Assembly (NCBI GenBank): GCA_043801855.1
Contig: JAZDLQ010000062.1
Location: 1-19,041, forward strand
From: CAYTWW01 sp043801855
GTDB taxonomy: Archaea > Nanobdellota > Nanobdellia > Woesearchaeales > GW2011-AR15
DNA length: 19,041 nt
Direction of reading: 5' to 3'
Shown: one piece after another, positions 1 to 5,672 of the stretch
How the letters are laid out: the number at the start of each line of letters is the position of its first letter
Numbering within the stretch: position 1 is the first letter of the stretch
The notes under the pieces: generated by a model
Database searches by the model: none
The model's input: the letters and a program-made list of their open reading frames with translations, nothing else
Told to the model about the DNA's origin: nothing
Made by a program: the position numbers and the translations under genes

Positions 1-16
1 ACTAATATATAAATCT
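1..16 (-). promoter_or_regulatory. possible TATA box facing out of the window
   Basis: Read on the minus strand, this edge gives AAGATTTATATATTAGT, close to the AAGATTTAAATA core found before the cassettes at 2265-2285 and 3285-3305. It may be the promoter of a further cassette to the left. Only its likeness to the other blocks supports this. Confidence 0.25.
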
Positions 17-133
17 TTCTCTTTAAAATACTATCTAAAGTTAGGTTATACAAAAAAATGGCATAAAAAATAAGACATTTAACGAGATAAAAACAAAAAT
101 CAATCATGAAGAATTAATAACCAAATTGGAAAC

Positions 134-322
134 TCAAGTTATATTAAATTCATCAGGAGATATCTTAGTGAATTTGCAAACCCTTAACGAATCTTTCCGA
201 AGCTCCTCATACATTTCTTTAACAGAGACCAGCGATAATCCTTTATCCAATATAAAATTCCTTATAAATGGATCTCTGCTAAACAGAAAGTATGCTATGC
301 TTGTGTCTAATATGAGTTTCAA
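134..322 (-). pseudogene. truncated PIN-domain toxin, cassette 1
   Basis: The 62 residues start MKLILDTSIAYFLF, the typical PIN opening strand with the first catalytic Asp at residue 6. An acidic pair follows at residues 39-40. The protein stops at DEFNIT, which aligns with LSMHEFEI near residues 54-61 of the 138-residue PIN protein at 2390-2806. The C-terminal acidic residues needed for the metal site are missing, so nuclease activity is unlikely. It starts with TTG, three bases after the antitoxin stop and in the same frame. No continuation is seen in any minus frame down to base 1, so this looks like loss of the 3' half and not a simple frameshift. VapC-type PIN proteins are RNases acting on tRNA or rRNA. 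Confidence 0.65.
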
Positions 323-325
323 GGA

Positions 326-565
326 TTACTTTGATTCAGATTTAATGCGCTTGTATACCCTGTCTTTCAACTCTTCTCCTAACTGCATTGCCATCTCATC
401 TGATAAATCGCTATCTTTCATTAATTCATTAAGCTTACGCAATGCTTCTTCTCTCCTGATTCTTCTTAAGAATATGTCTCTTGCAAAGTCAGACCAGTTA
501 ACCCATGAAAACTTATCCATCTCAGACTTGAATTTATCATCTACTGAAAAAGTTATGCTTACCAT
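326..565 (-). CDS. RHH antitoxin (VapB-like), second RHH protein of cassette 1
   Basis: This 79-residue protein has the pattern MVSITFSVDDKFKSEM then WVNWSDFAR, a short beta strand followed by two helices as in ribbon-helix-helix DNA-binding antitoxins. The charged C-terminal tail from about residue 35 would be the toxin-binding part. Its ATG directly follows the stop of the small RHH gene at 566-715 (ATATAAATGG), in the same frame, so coupled re-initiation is likely. Sister proteins lie at 1022-1264, 1769-2068 and 2813-3073 and share the NWSE/D-x-AR motif. Its toxin is truncated, so it may now be a solitary antitoxin or a repressor that cross-talks with the other cassettes. Confidence 0.8.
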   Translation of the reverse strand: MVSITFSVDDKFKSEMDKFSWVNWSDFARDIFLRRIRREEALRKLNELMKDSDLSDEMAMQLGEELKDRVYKRIKSESK

Positions 566-715
566 TTATATCCTGCCTTCCAATTTTTCAAATTTATTTA
601 ACTTCTCAATTTTCTCTTTAATGCCTGACCTTAGCACTTCAGTCCAGTTCACTTCTGGGTATTTATCCAATTTATCTTTCAATTCTCTTGGTATTGATAA
701 TGTTACTTTTGGCAT
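566..715 (-). CDS. short RHH protein, first gene of cassette 1
   Basis: A 49-residue protein, MPKVTLSIPRELKDKL then EVNWTEVLRSG, fits a minimal RHH fold and little more. It lacks the long tail of the second RHH protein, so it is probably a DNA-binding autorepressor and not a toxin binder by itself (inference). The ATG is preceded by AAAGGTGATATT, a good Shine-Dalgarno site. The TATA block at 747-767 lies 32 bases upstream. Its stop TAA abuts the next gene's ATG. The resemblance between the two RHH proteins suggests an old duplication and perhaps a mixed RHH oligomer. Confidence 0.78.
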   Translation of the reverse strand: MPKVTLSIPRELKDKLDKYPEVNWTEVLRSGIKEKIEKLNKFEKLEGRI

Positions 716-746
716 AATATCACCTTTCGTTTATGAACGTAAAGAC

Positions 747-767
747 GTTGAAATATTTAAATGTTAT
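747..767 (-). promoter_or_regulatory. cassette 1 promoter block
   Basis: On the plus strand this reads GTTGAAATATTTAAATGTTA. Read on the minus strand it gives TTTAAATATTTCAAC, an archaeal TATA element about 32-50 bases before the ATG at 715. The same block precedes the other three cassettes. Confidence 0.65.
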
Positions 768-770
768 GAT

Positions 771-895
771 ATTATAAACAACACAAACTTTCTGAAAAAT
801 TCTGAAAACAATGATACTTATATAGAATGTGAAGTATTGCTCGTCAGCCCTGAGCATAAGGTTTATGCTAAAATTGTTAATGAAGGAGATAATAG
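771..895 (+). pseudogene. Hint (intein-like) domain fragment, block B region
   Basis: In the open plus frame this stretch reads NNDTYIECEVLLVSPEHKVYAKI then VNEGDNSQEL. The VSPEHKVYA segment resembles block B of Hint domains, where the conserved His lies. It sits between the promoter of cassette 1 and the truncated toxin of cassette 2. No block A cysteine or serine appears upstream in the window, so it is an internal fragment of a self-processing domain and probably inactive. The right boundary is uncertain because it merges with the antisense of the toxin fragment. Confidence 0.45.
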
Positions 896-1021
896 TCAGG
901 AATTATTAAACAAATATTCTGACAATTCCTTGGTTGAAACGCCAAATCCAAGCTTATCCAATATGTTGCCGCCAGATATCAACATCCTGAAAAATACATT
1001 GGCATCAAGCACAGCTTCCAC
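896..1021 (-). pseudogene. truncated PIN-domain toxin, cassette 2
   Basis: The GTG start at 1021 directly follows the antitoxin stop (ATATAAGTGG), keeping the same frame. The 41 residues begin VEAVLDANVFFRMLISGGNI, a clear PIN opening with Asp at residue 6. The frame ends after YLFNNS, well short of the usual 130-140 residues, and meets the Hint-like fragment at 771-895. Only the first catalytic acid remains, so it should be inactive. The last 10-15 residues may already be reverse-strand Hint sequence and not PIN. Confidence 0.6.
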
Positions 1022-1264
1022 TTATATCAATCCCTCTTTTACTGAGCTATCATGTATGGATTTGGATACTTTGTCAGCCATTTCCATTGCATCTTTTTCA
1101 GTAAATTGCGATTTGGACAATAGTTCTTTAACTCGCTTAAGTTTAGCGTCTAATTCTATTTGTCTCAACAATGTTTCCCTTGCCAGTTCTGACCAGTTTA
1201 TCCATGACAATTGTTTCATCTCTGCCTTGACATCATCAGGTATTGTGAATGTTACAGATGCCAT
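1022..1264 (-). CDS. RHH antitoxin (VapB-like), second RHH protein of cassette 2
   Basis: An 80-residue protein with MASVTFTIPDDVKAEM then WINWSELARETLL, the same RHH layout as its sisters. The Lys/Glu-rich tail is the likely toxin-binding part. The ATG follows the small RHH gene's stop directly (TTGTAAATGG). Its own stop directly precedes the GTG of the truncated PIN gene. It is intact while its toxin is not. It should bind DNA and repress the cassette promoter, as RHH antitoxins do (family knowledge). Confidence 0.8.
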   Translation of the reverse strand: MASVTFTIPDDVKAEMKQLSWINWSELARETLLRQIELDAKLKRVKELLSKSQFTEKDAMEMADKVSKSIHDSSVKEGLI

Positions 1265-1411
1265 TTACAATTCACCTCGTGCCTGCAGCGCTTTGATTTT
1301 GCGGACTTTATTTATGATCATGGAGCGAAATACCTCTGACCATTTAATCTCAGGATGTTCGTCCATTTTCTTTTTCAATTCATCTGGTATAGATAATGTT
1401 ACAGTTGCCAT
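1265..1411 (-). CDS. short RHH protein, first gene of cassette 2
   Basis: A 48-residue protein with MATVTLSIPDELKKKMDEHP then EIKWSEVFRS. It is a minimal RHH unit like those at 566-715 and 2069-2224. The Shine-Dalgarno site is GGAGG, seven bases before the ATG. Its stop TAA is followed at once by the ATG of the longer RHH gene, in frame. It is too short for most gene callers, but the four-fold conservation in the same position makes it convincing. Confidence 0.78.
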   Translation of the reverse strand: MATVTLSIPDELKKKMDEHPEIKWSEVFRSMIINKVRKIKALQARGEL

Positions 1412-1451
1412 TTTTGTTCCTCCAAATAATTATGTTGATACACAGAAATAT

Positions 1452-1472
1452 GTTGAATTATTTAAACATTAT
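1452..1472 (-). promoter_or_regulatory. cassette 2 promoter block
   Basis: The plus strand reads GTTGAATTATTTAAACATTA; on the minus strand this places a TTTAAATA-like TATA element before the gene starting at 1411. The leader shares GTTRATACACA with cassette 3, a candidate operator for the RHH proteins. Confidence 0.65.
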
Positions 1473-1505
1473 GCAAAAATAAAGAATAAAGAAAAAAACA
1501 TCTCT

Positions 1506-1772
1506 TCAATAGGCATCATCATGATGAGTGAAGTCCTCAAAAATTATAGTATCACCCTTGACCTGAAAAGTAAGGACATGGCTTCCGATATGGACTCGCT
1601 TGAGGTGGCTCATGTCTCCCTTGAGGTTCTTGAAATGGTTGATTGCAACTGCATCGCAAGCAATGATTTGCCTTATTTTTTTACTGACAGCATCTGCAAG
1701 ATTTCTGTCCCTGAATGCCAGCTTGTCAAGCTTAGCCCTGAGTTTTACAGAAATCTCAGACTCAAAGCTCAT
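1506..1772 (-). CDS. RelE/ParE-like toxin, cassette 3
   Basis: This 88-residue protein has a helix rich in Lys/Arg (LRAKLDKLAFRDRNLADAV), then FKNLKGDMSHLKRVHIGSHV, then LTFQVKGDTIIFEDFTHHDD. That is the helix-helix-sheet order and length of RelE-family mRNA interferases, which cut mRNA in the ribosome. The basic LKRVHIG strand and the C-terminal EDFTHHDDAY resemble the archaeal aRelE subgroup. It overlaps the antitoxin by four bases (ATGA), placing it in a different phase from all other cassette genes. Its seven Leu codons contain no TTA or CTA and its Ser codons no TCA, unlike the surrounding AT-rich genes. A RelE toxin paired with a PIN-type RHH antitoxin family suggests partner swapping. 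Confidence 0.75.
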   Translation of the reverse strand: MSFESEISVKLRAKLDKLAFRDRNLADAVSKKIRQIIACDAVAINHFKNLKGDMSHLKRVHIGSHVLTFQVKGDTIIFEDFTHHDDAY

Positions 1773-2068
1773 TTTAAACCAAGCAGACTGTCCAATTCCT
1801 CTGCATTTATTTTTTCATGCGAACCAGACTCAGCTTCCTTAAGCTTTTTAACATATTCCTCTTTAAGCGGCAGTTCATCAACAGGATGCCAGTCTATCGC
1901 TTCACAGAATTTAGTATCCTCCTCTGATAATTTCCTTGTTTTCATGAATTGCTCAAATATATCTTTTTTAAGCAATTCTTCCCTTGCAAGCTCAGACCAG
2001 TTTACCCATGAGAATCTTTTAAGTTCTGCCTTATACTCATCAGCCACAGACAGTGTTATTGATACCAT
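1769..2068 (-). CDS. RHH antitoxin, second RHH protein of cassette 3
   Basis: A 99-residue protein with MVSITLSVADEYKAELKRFS then WVNWSELAREELL. The tail is about 20 residues longer than in its sisters and ends HEKINAEELDSLLGLK. This longer tail matches its different toxin, since RelE antitoxins usually wrap the toxin with an extended C-terminal helix. The start directly follows the small RHH gene's stop (ATATAAATGG). It overlaps the RelE-like gene by ATGA, typical of tightly coupled antitoxin-toxin pairs. Confidence 0.8.
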   Translation of the reverse strand: MVSITLSVADEYKAELKRFSWVNWSELAREELLKKDIFEQFMKTRKLSEEDTKFCEAIDWHPVDELPLKEEYVKKLKEAESGSHEKINAEELDSLLGLK

Positions 2069-2224
2069 TTATATTTCACCCTTATTGACAAGCTCTTCAA
2101 ATTTTTTCAGTTGCTGTAATTTTACTGCAAAACGTGCCTTAAGATATTCAGACCAGTTTATTTCAGGATGCCTGTCCAGCCTTTTTTTCAATTCATCTGG
2201 TATTGATACAGTAAATGTTGCCAT
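2069..2224 (-). CDS. short RHH protein, first gene of cassette 3
   Basis: A 51-residue protein with MATFTVSIPDELKKRLDRHP then EINWSEYLKARF. It is closest to the copy at 1265-1411. The Shine-Dalgarno site is GGAGGTGT before the ATG. The stop abuts the next ATG in frame. Its likely role is DNA binding at the cassette promoter (inference from fold and position). Confidence 0.78.
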   Translation of the reverse strand: MATFTVSIPDELKKRLDRHPEINWSEYLKARFAVKLQQLKKFEELVNKGEI

Positions 2225-2264
2225 AGACACACCTCCACTAAATTTTGTTAATACACAAAAGTAC

Positions 2265-2285
2265 GTTGAAATATTTAAATCTTAT
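2265..2285 (-). promoter_or_regulatory. cassette 3 promoter block
   Basis: GTTGAAATATTTAAATCTTA on the plus strand is the reverse of a TATA element, 41 bases before the start at 2224. The leader GTTAATACACAAAAGTAC is nearly shared with cassette 2. Confidence 0.65.
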
Positions 2286-2299
2286 GCAAAAAGCAGTGT

Positions 2300-2389
2300 A
2301 GATGACTATAATTTAATCCCTGTCTCTGATGCATGCAAATTGGCAAGTGAAGGCAGGCAGATTCAATTTATGGACGAAAACGGAGACTG
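2300..2389 (+). pseudogene. Hint (intein-like) domain fragment, middle region
   Basis: The plus frame reads YNLIPVSDACKLASEGRQI then QFMDENGD. It parallels YTLLNVKEAESMLQKGQQVF then FLDENGHE at the head of the LamG gene (about 3340-3430). The match, Y-L--V--A---G-Q--F-DENG, shows that both come from Hint domains of the same family. The two copies are diverged, so they probably come from different Hint genes. The fragment is cut off where the PIN gene of cassette 4 ends, at 2390. Confidence 0.45.
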
Positions 2390-2806
2390 TCAAATATCAC
2401 CATGTAATAACCTTTCAGCTAATTCCTTTGTTGTAAATACCTTAACCAATGACTGCTTCTTAAAATGCGGATCATTTGACCAGACTGGCGAATTAATTGA
2501 GAGTGATAGTGCAATAAAGTCAATATCATCTGGATCAGGTAATGCTAATTTTGATTTTAGCAGGAATTCAGCATATTTGGATGACTTGACAAAAGAAATG
2601 CAGCCTTCAACTTCCTTTTGCCTTATTTCAAACTCGTGCATTGATAATTTGGATTTTACCAAGCACTCATCCTTGTGCTTTTCAAACTCCGATTTAATGA
2701 ATTCTGGTGCAAAAAACTGGGCTCTCAGCATGGCGAACAAGTACGATGAAGTACTCTTTGGATTCATAAGTGAAAATAAGATATTATTGTCTAAGACTAA
2801 TTTCAT
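2390..2806 (-). CDS. PIN-domain toxin (VapC-like), cassette 4
   Basis: This full-length 138-residue PIN protein has the expected acidic residues: Asp6 in MKLVLDNNIL, Glu40 in FIKSEFEKH, Asp94/Asp96 in PDPDDIDFIA and Asp112 in WSNDPHF. These form the Mg-binding site of VapC-type RNases. It starts seven bases after the stop of its antitoxin, in the same frame phase. It is the only complete PIN gene in the array and shows what the truncated copies at 134-322 and 896-1021 have lost. The RNA target cannot be told from sequence. Confidence 0.82.
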   Translation of the reverse strand: MKLVLDNNILFSLMNPKSTSSYLFAMLRAQFFAPEFIKSEFEKHKDECLVKSKLSMHEFEIRQKEVEGCISFVKSSKYAEFLLKSKLALPDPDDIDFIALSLSINSPVWSNDPHFKKQSLVKVFTTKELAERLLHGDI

Positions 2807-2812
2807 CTTTAT

Positions 2813-3073
2813 TTACTTCAATAATTCTTCTCTTTCATCTGGAGAAAGCTCAGCAAGCAGCCTCTTGAACCTGTCCTTCTTTGCTTTGGCTCCAAGCTCA
2901 ACACTCCATTTAATGAATTCTTTCTCATCTTCAGATTCAAGTCTCTTAAGTATATTTTCCTGCTCAGACCTTTTCAATAATTCCTCTCTTGCAGTCTCTG
3001 ACCAGTTTACCCATGAGAATTTCTTTATTCTTGGTATTAAATCCTCAGATACAGCAAATGTTACAGATGCCAT
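2813..3073 (-). CDS. RHH antitoxin (VapB-like), second RHH protein of cassette 4
   Basis: An 86-residue protein with MASVTFAVSEDLIPRIKKFS then WVNWSETAREELL, followed by an acidic and basic tail ending DEREELLK. The ATG directly follows the small RHH gene's stop (ATATAAATGG). It should neutralise the intact PIN toxin at 2390-2806 and repress the promoter at 3285-3305. Confidence 0.82.
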   Translation of the reverse strand: MASVTFAVSEDLIPRIKKFSWVNWSETAREELLKRSEQENILKRLESEDEKEFIKWSVELGAKAKKDRFKRLLAELSPDEREELLK

Positions 3074-3232
3074 TTATATCACTCCCTTCTTTTTTAATTC
3101 TTCATACTTTTCAAGTTCTTCTACTCTTCTGATTATTCCGCTTCGGACTACTTCAGCGACATTAATATCAGGATGTTCCCTCTTGAATTTGGATAATAGT
3201 TCATCCGGAACAGACACAGTCATTTTTGGCAT
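3074..3232 (-). CDS. short RHH protein, first gene of cassette 4
   Basis: A 52-residue protein with MPKMTVSVPDELLSKFKREH then INVAEVVRSGI. It is the most diverged of the four short RHH proteins, with NVAE where the others have (N/K)W(S/T)E. AAGGAGATG precedes the start. The stop abuts the next gene's ATG in frame. Confidence 0.78.
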   Translation of the reverse strand: MPKMTVSVPDELLSKFKREHPDINVAEVVRSGIIRRVEELEKYEELKKKGVI

Positions 3233-3284
3233 GCTTTCATCTCCTTACACAACTAAAAGTATTTACTTGAATAAAAGTAATTGT

Positions 3285-3305
3285 GTTGAATTATTTAAAT
3301 CTTAT
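3285..3305 (-). promoter_or_regulatory. cassette 4 promoter block
   Basis: GTTGAATTATTTAAATCTTA on the plus strand is the reverse of the shared TATA block. It lies 53 bases before the ATG at 3232, the longest leader of the four cassettes. Confidence 0.65.
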
Positions 3306-3326
3306 GATGCAGAATCCATAAGCAGC

Positions 3327-5672
3327 ATGGAAAAGCAGCAGCTTGACGGATACACGCTGCTGAATGTAAAAGAAGCAGAGTCAATGCTGCAAAAAGGACA
3401 GCAGGTTTTTTTCCTAGATGAGAATGGACATGAGATTGCTGTCAATAGCATTACAAAAGAAAGCTATAATGACAGGATATACGATGTCACAGTTCCAAAC
3501 CACATCATACTTGTCAGGAGAGGGAATTTAACAGCATGGAGCGGCAACAGCCTGCAAACAAATTTCACTAACCTCAGCGGAACCTACACTTACAAGGCAT
3601 ATGCAGTTGACATGGCTGGAAATGTGAATGAGACTGAGGAAAGGACACTTGTCGTGAATAATGCGCCGACGCAGACAGTGCCGACGATAACGCCGACTAC
3701 TGCATACACGAACGACACTATTACATGTAATTATAACAACACCCAAGACTTAGACGGAGATTCTGTCGTCAATATCACGAACTGGTATAGGAACAACCAG
3801 AGCACTATGCTGCTTTATCTGCCGTTTGAAGGCGGTAGTAATTCAACTCACATAAAAGACTATAGCGGTTATAATTTTAAGACAGAAGTAACAACAGGAT
3901 ATGGCTATAACGCTGGCGTATATAATGCAACATGGAACAGGACTGGCGGTAGGATAGGCGGTGCATATTATTTCAATAATACAGAAAGCGTACCTCCACG
4001 TGACTTGATAAGTTATGGAGATTTGAATGAATTTGATTTTCAGGGAAGCTTCACACTGGAAGCATGGACAAACAGGATTTTGGACAGGTCAGATCATGTA
4101 GATTCAATAATATCCAAATATGATTGTTGTGGAGAAAACGGATATTCGCTTGAAATTAATTCAGATAATTTTGGTAATCTTATTTATATGTATATTTCAG
4201 ATGGAACACACAGCTATAGGGTTGACAGTAGCATTGGCATTGCTGGTGATAGCGGATGGCATCATGTTGTTGCAGTAGTAGATAGATTCAGTGAACAAAA
4301 TACAACAATTTATATTGATGGTATAGAGAGAAAAGGAACAACAACCGGTACATTAGCATCTGTTTATGATATCAGCAGTACTAATAGCCTACAAATAGGA
4401 ACTCGTGGATTTTATAATGGATTTTCTGGTTATATCGACGATGTCCGTATTTATAACTATTCATTATCCTCAGACCAGATCTATCAGAATTATATAGATG
4501 GCCTATCAAATCATAATCCTAATAAGATATCCTATAACGACACCAATATAAATGAGACATGGCACTGCGAAGTCACTCCTAACGACGGCTATACTGACGG
4601 AAGCACATTTAATTCAAGTGAGAGATTAATCTCAAACTGGGCGCCATCAATTACAAATATATCCTTCTCTCCATTAGAGCCTACACTTAATGATAATATT
4701 AACTGCAATGCAACAGCAATTGACTTGGAAAATACAACATTAACGATAGAATATTGGTGGTACAATAATAGTATTCTTTTCCTGAATGGAAATACAACTG
4801 GAGTTTCTGCAAATATAAATACAATCATTTCAACAATTAATGCTGCAAATACAAGTTCCTATCAGAATTGGAATTGTACTATCAGGGCTTATGATGGCTC
4901 AGATTACTCAGAATACGCATCAGTTAATTATACATTTACAAATTCATTCCCTTCTAAAGTTAATTTATCTTATCCAACAAACGGAGACATCTTTTTTACA
5001 AACAGAAGCCCTGAATTCAGATGGCAGAACGCAACTGACTTAGATAATGATTTGTTATCCTATCATATTGAGCTTAGCTTAAATTCTGATATTAGCAGCC
5101 CTCTTCTAAATATATCTGCAATTGGCGAAAATTCAACAGTTTATTCGGGAGTACTTGATTTTGCAACATATTATTGGCGAGTACGAGCAAATGACTCAGA
5201 AGGATACGGCGAATGGTCAGATATATGGAATTTTACTTTGGAGCCGGAGCTTAATTTAATTCTTACAACAAGCACAGTTGAATTTGGCCTTGTAGAAGTT
5301 AGCCATACTTATGATACAGACACAGTTCCATATTCACCTCTTATAGTTGAAAATAATGGAAATATACTTGCTAATATAACCAGAATCAGTGTTAATGAAA
5401 GCCTTTGGACAACAGTGAATGCATCAACTAGTTATTTCCAGTTTAAGGCAGATAATGAATCTACTGAGGCTAATTCATTTAACTGGACTGCTTCCCAGAC
5501 AACCTGGGAAAATATGACTTTATACAATGAGTCAAATAGCACTCTGATAGCAGAGCTTGACTGGCTGGACGATAAAGATAATGCTGAAATAGATATTAGA
5601 ATAACTGTTCCGGCTTTCGAGCCTCCGCAGGAAAGACACGTTACTGTTTATGTTATAGGAGAAAACTCATGA
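3327..5672 (+). CDS. LamG-domain surface protein with Hint C-terminal remnant, probably 5'-truncated
   Basis: From the first sensible in-frame ATG (3327) this gives 781 residues; the frame stays open upstream to 45. Residues about 5-70 look like the end of a Hint domain: FLDENGHE, then YNDRIYDVTVPNHIILVRRG, then WSGNS, resembling blocks F and G. A LamG (concanavalin-like) domain follows at about 3800-4500, with SFTLEAWT, GWHHVVAVVD, IYIDG and YIDDVRIYNYSLS. After it come an Ig-like segment (4640-4930), an FN3-like segment with YYWRVRANDSEGYGEWSD (4950-5250), and a terminal beta-rich domain. There are many Asn-X-Ser/Thr sites. No signal peptide is present at this start, and the Hint part lacks its N-terminal half, so the gene probably lost its 5' end to the cassette array. 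It overlaps the next gene by ATGA. Confidence 0.7.
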   Translation: MEKQQLDGYTLLNVKEAESMLQKGQQVFFLDENGHEIAVNSITKESYNDRIYDVTVPNHIILVRRGNLTAWSGNSLQTNFTNLSGTYTYKAYAVDMAGNVNETEERTLVVNNAPTQTVPTITPTTAYTNDTITCNYNNTQDLDGDSVVNITNWYRNNQSTMLLYLPFEGGSNSTHIKDYSGYNFKTEVTTGYGYNAGVYNATWNRTGGRIGGAYYFNNTESVPPRDLISYGDLNEFDFQGSFTLEAWTNRILDRSDHVDSIISKYDCCGENGYSLEINSDNFGNLIYMYISDGTHSYRVDSSIGIAGDSGWHHVVAVVDRFSEQNTTIYIDGIERKGTTTGTLASVYDISSTNSLQIGTRGFYNGFSGYIDDVRIYNYSLSSDQIYQNYIDGLSNHNPNKISYNDTNINETWHCEVTPNDGYTDGSTFNSSERLISNWAPSITNISFSPLEPTLNDNINCNATAIDLENTTLTIEYWWYNNSILFLNGNTTGVSANINTIISTINAANTSSYQNWNCTIRAYDGSDYSEYASVNYTFTNSFPSKVNLSYPTNGDIFFTNRSPEFRWQNATDLDNDLLSYHIELSLNSDISSPLLNISAIGENSTVYSGVLDFATYYWRVRANDSEGYGEWSDIWNFTLEPELNLILTTSTVEFGLVEVSHTYDTDTVPYSPLIVENNGNILANITRISVNESLWTTVNASTSYFQFKADNESTEANSFNWTASQTTWENMTLYNESNSTLIAELDWLDDKDNAEIDIRITVPAFEPPQERHVTVYVIGENS

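Larger units (their letters stand above)
45..3326 (+). other. plus-strand open frame running antisense through the toxin-antitoxin array
   Basis: After a TAG at 42-44 this frame has no stop until 5670, where the LamG gene ends. There is no convincing start: the first candidate is a TTG at 126, with no Shine-Dalgarno site. Most of the stretch is the reverse of clear RHH, PIN and RelE genes, so its Ser/Asn/Thr-rich translation is probably not a natural protein. Real plus-sense content is limited to Hint-like pieces near 771-895 and 2300-2389. In this phase a plus-strand stop needs a minus-strand Tyr codon preceded by a base T or C, or a His/Gln codon preceded by T, so openness is easier than in random DNA. 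The length and shared phase are still notable. Confidence 0.5.

Noticed and set aside
126..3326. Treating the plus-strand frame as the N-terminal 1067 residues of a normal LamG protein
   Set aside because: It is the reverse of clear RHH, PIN and RelE genes with promoters and ribosome sites, has only a TTG start without a Shine-Dalgarno site, and has no signal peptide. It is reported only as an open frame.
4589..4828. Minus-strand frame inside the LamG gene
   Set aside because: Low-complexity shadow of a well-supported beta-rich coding region.
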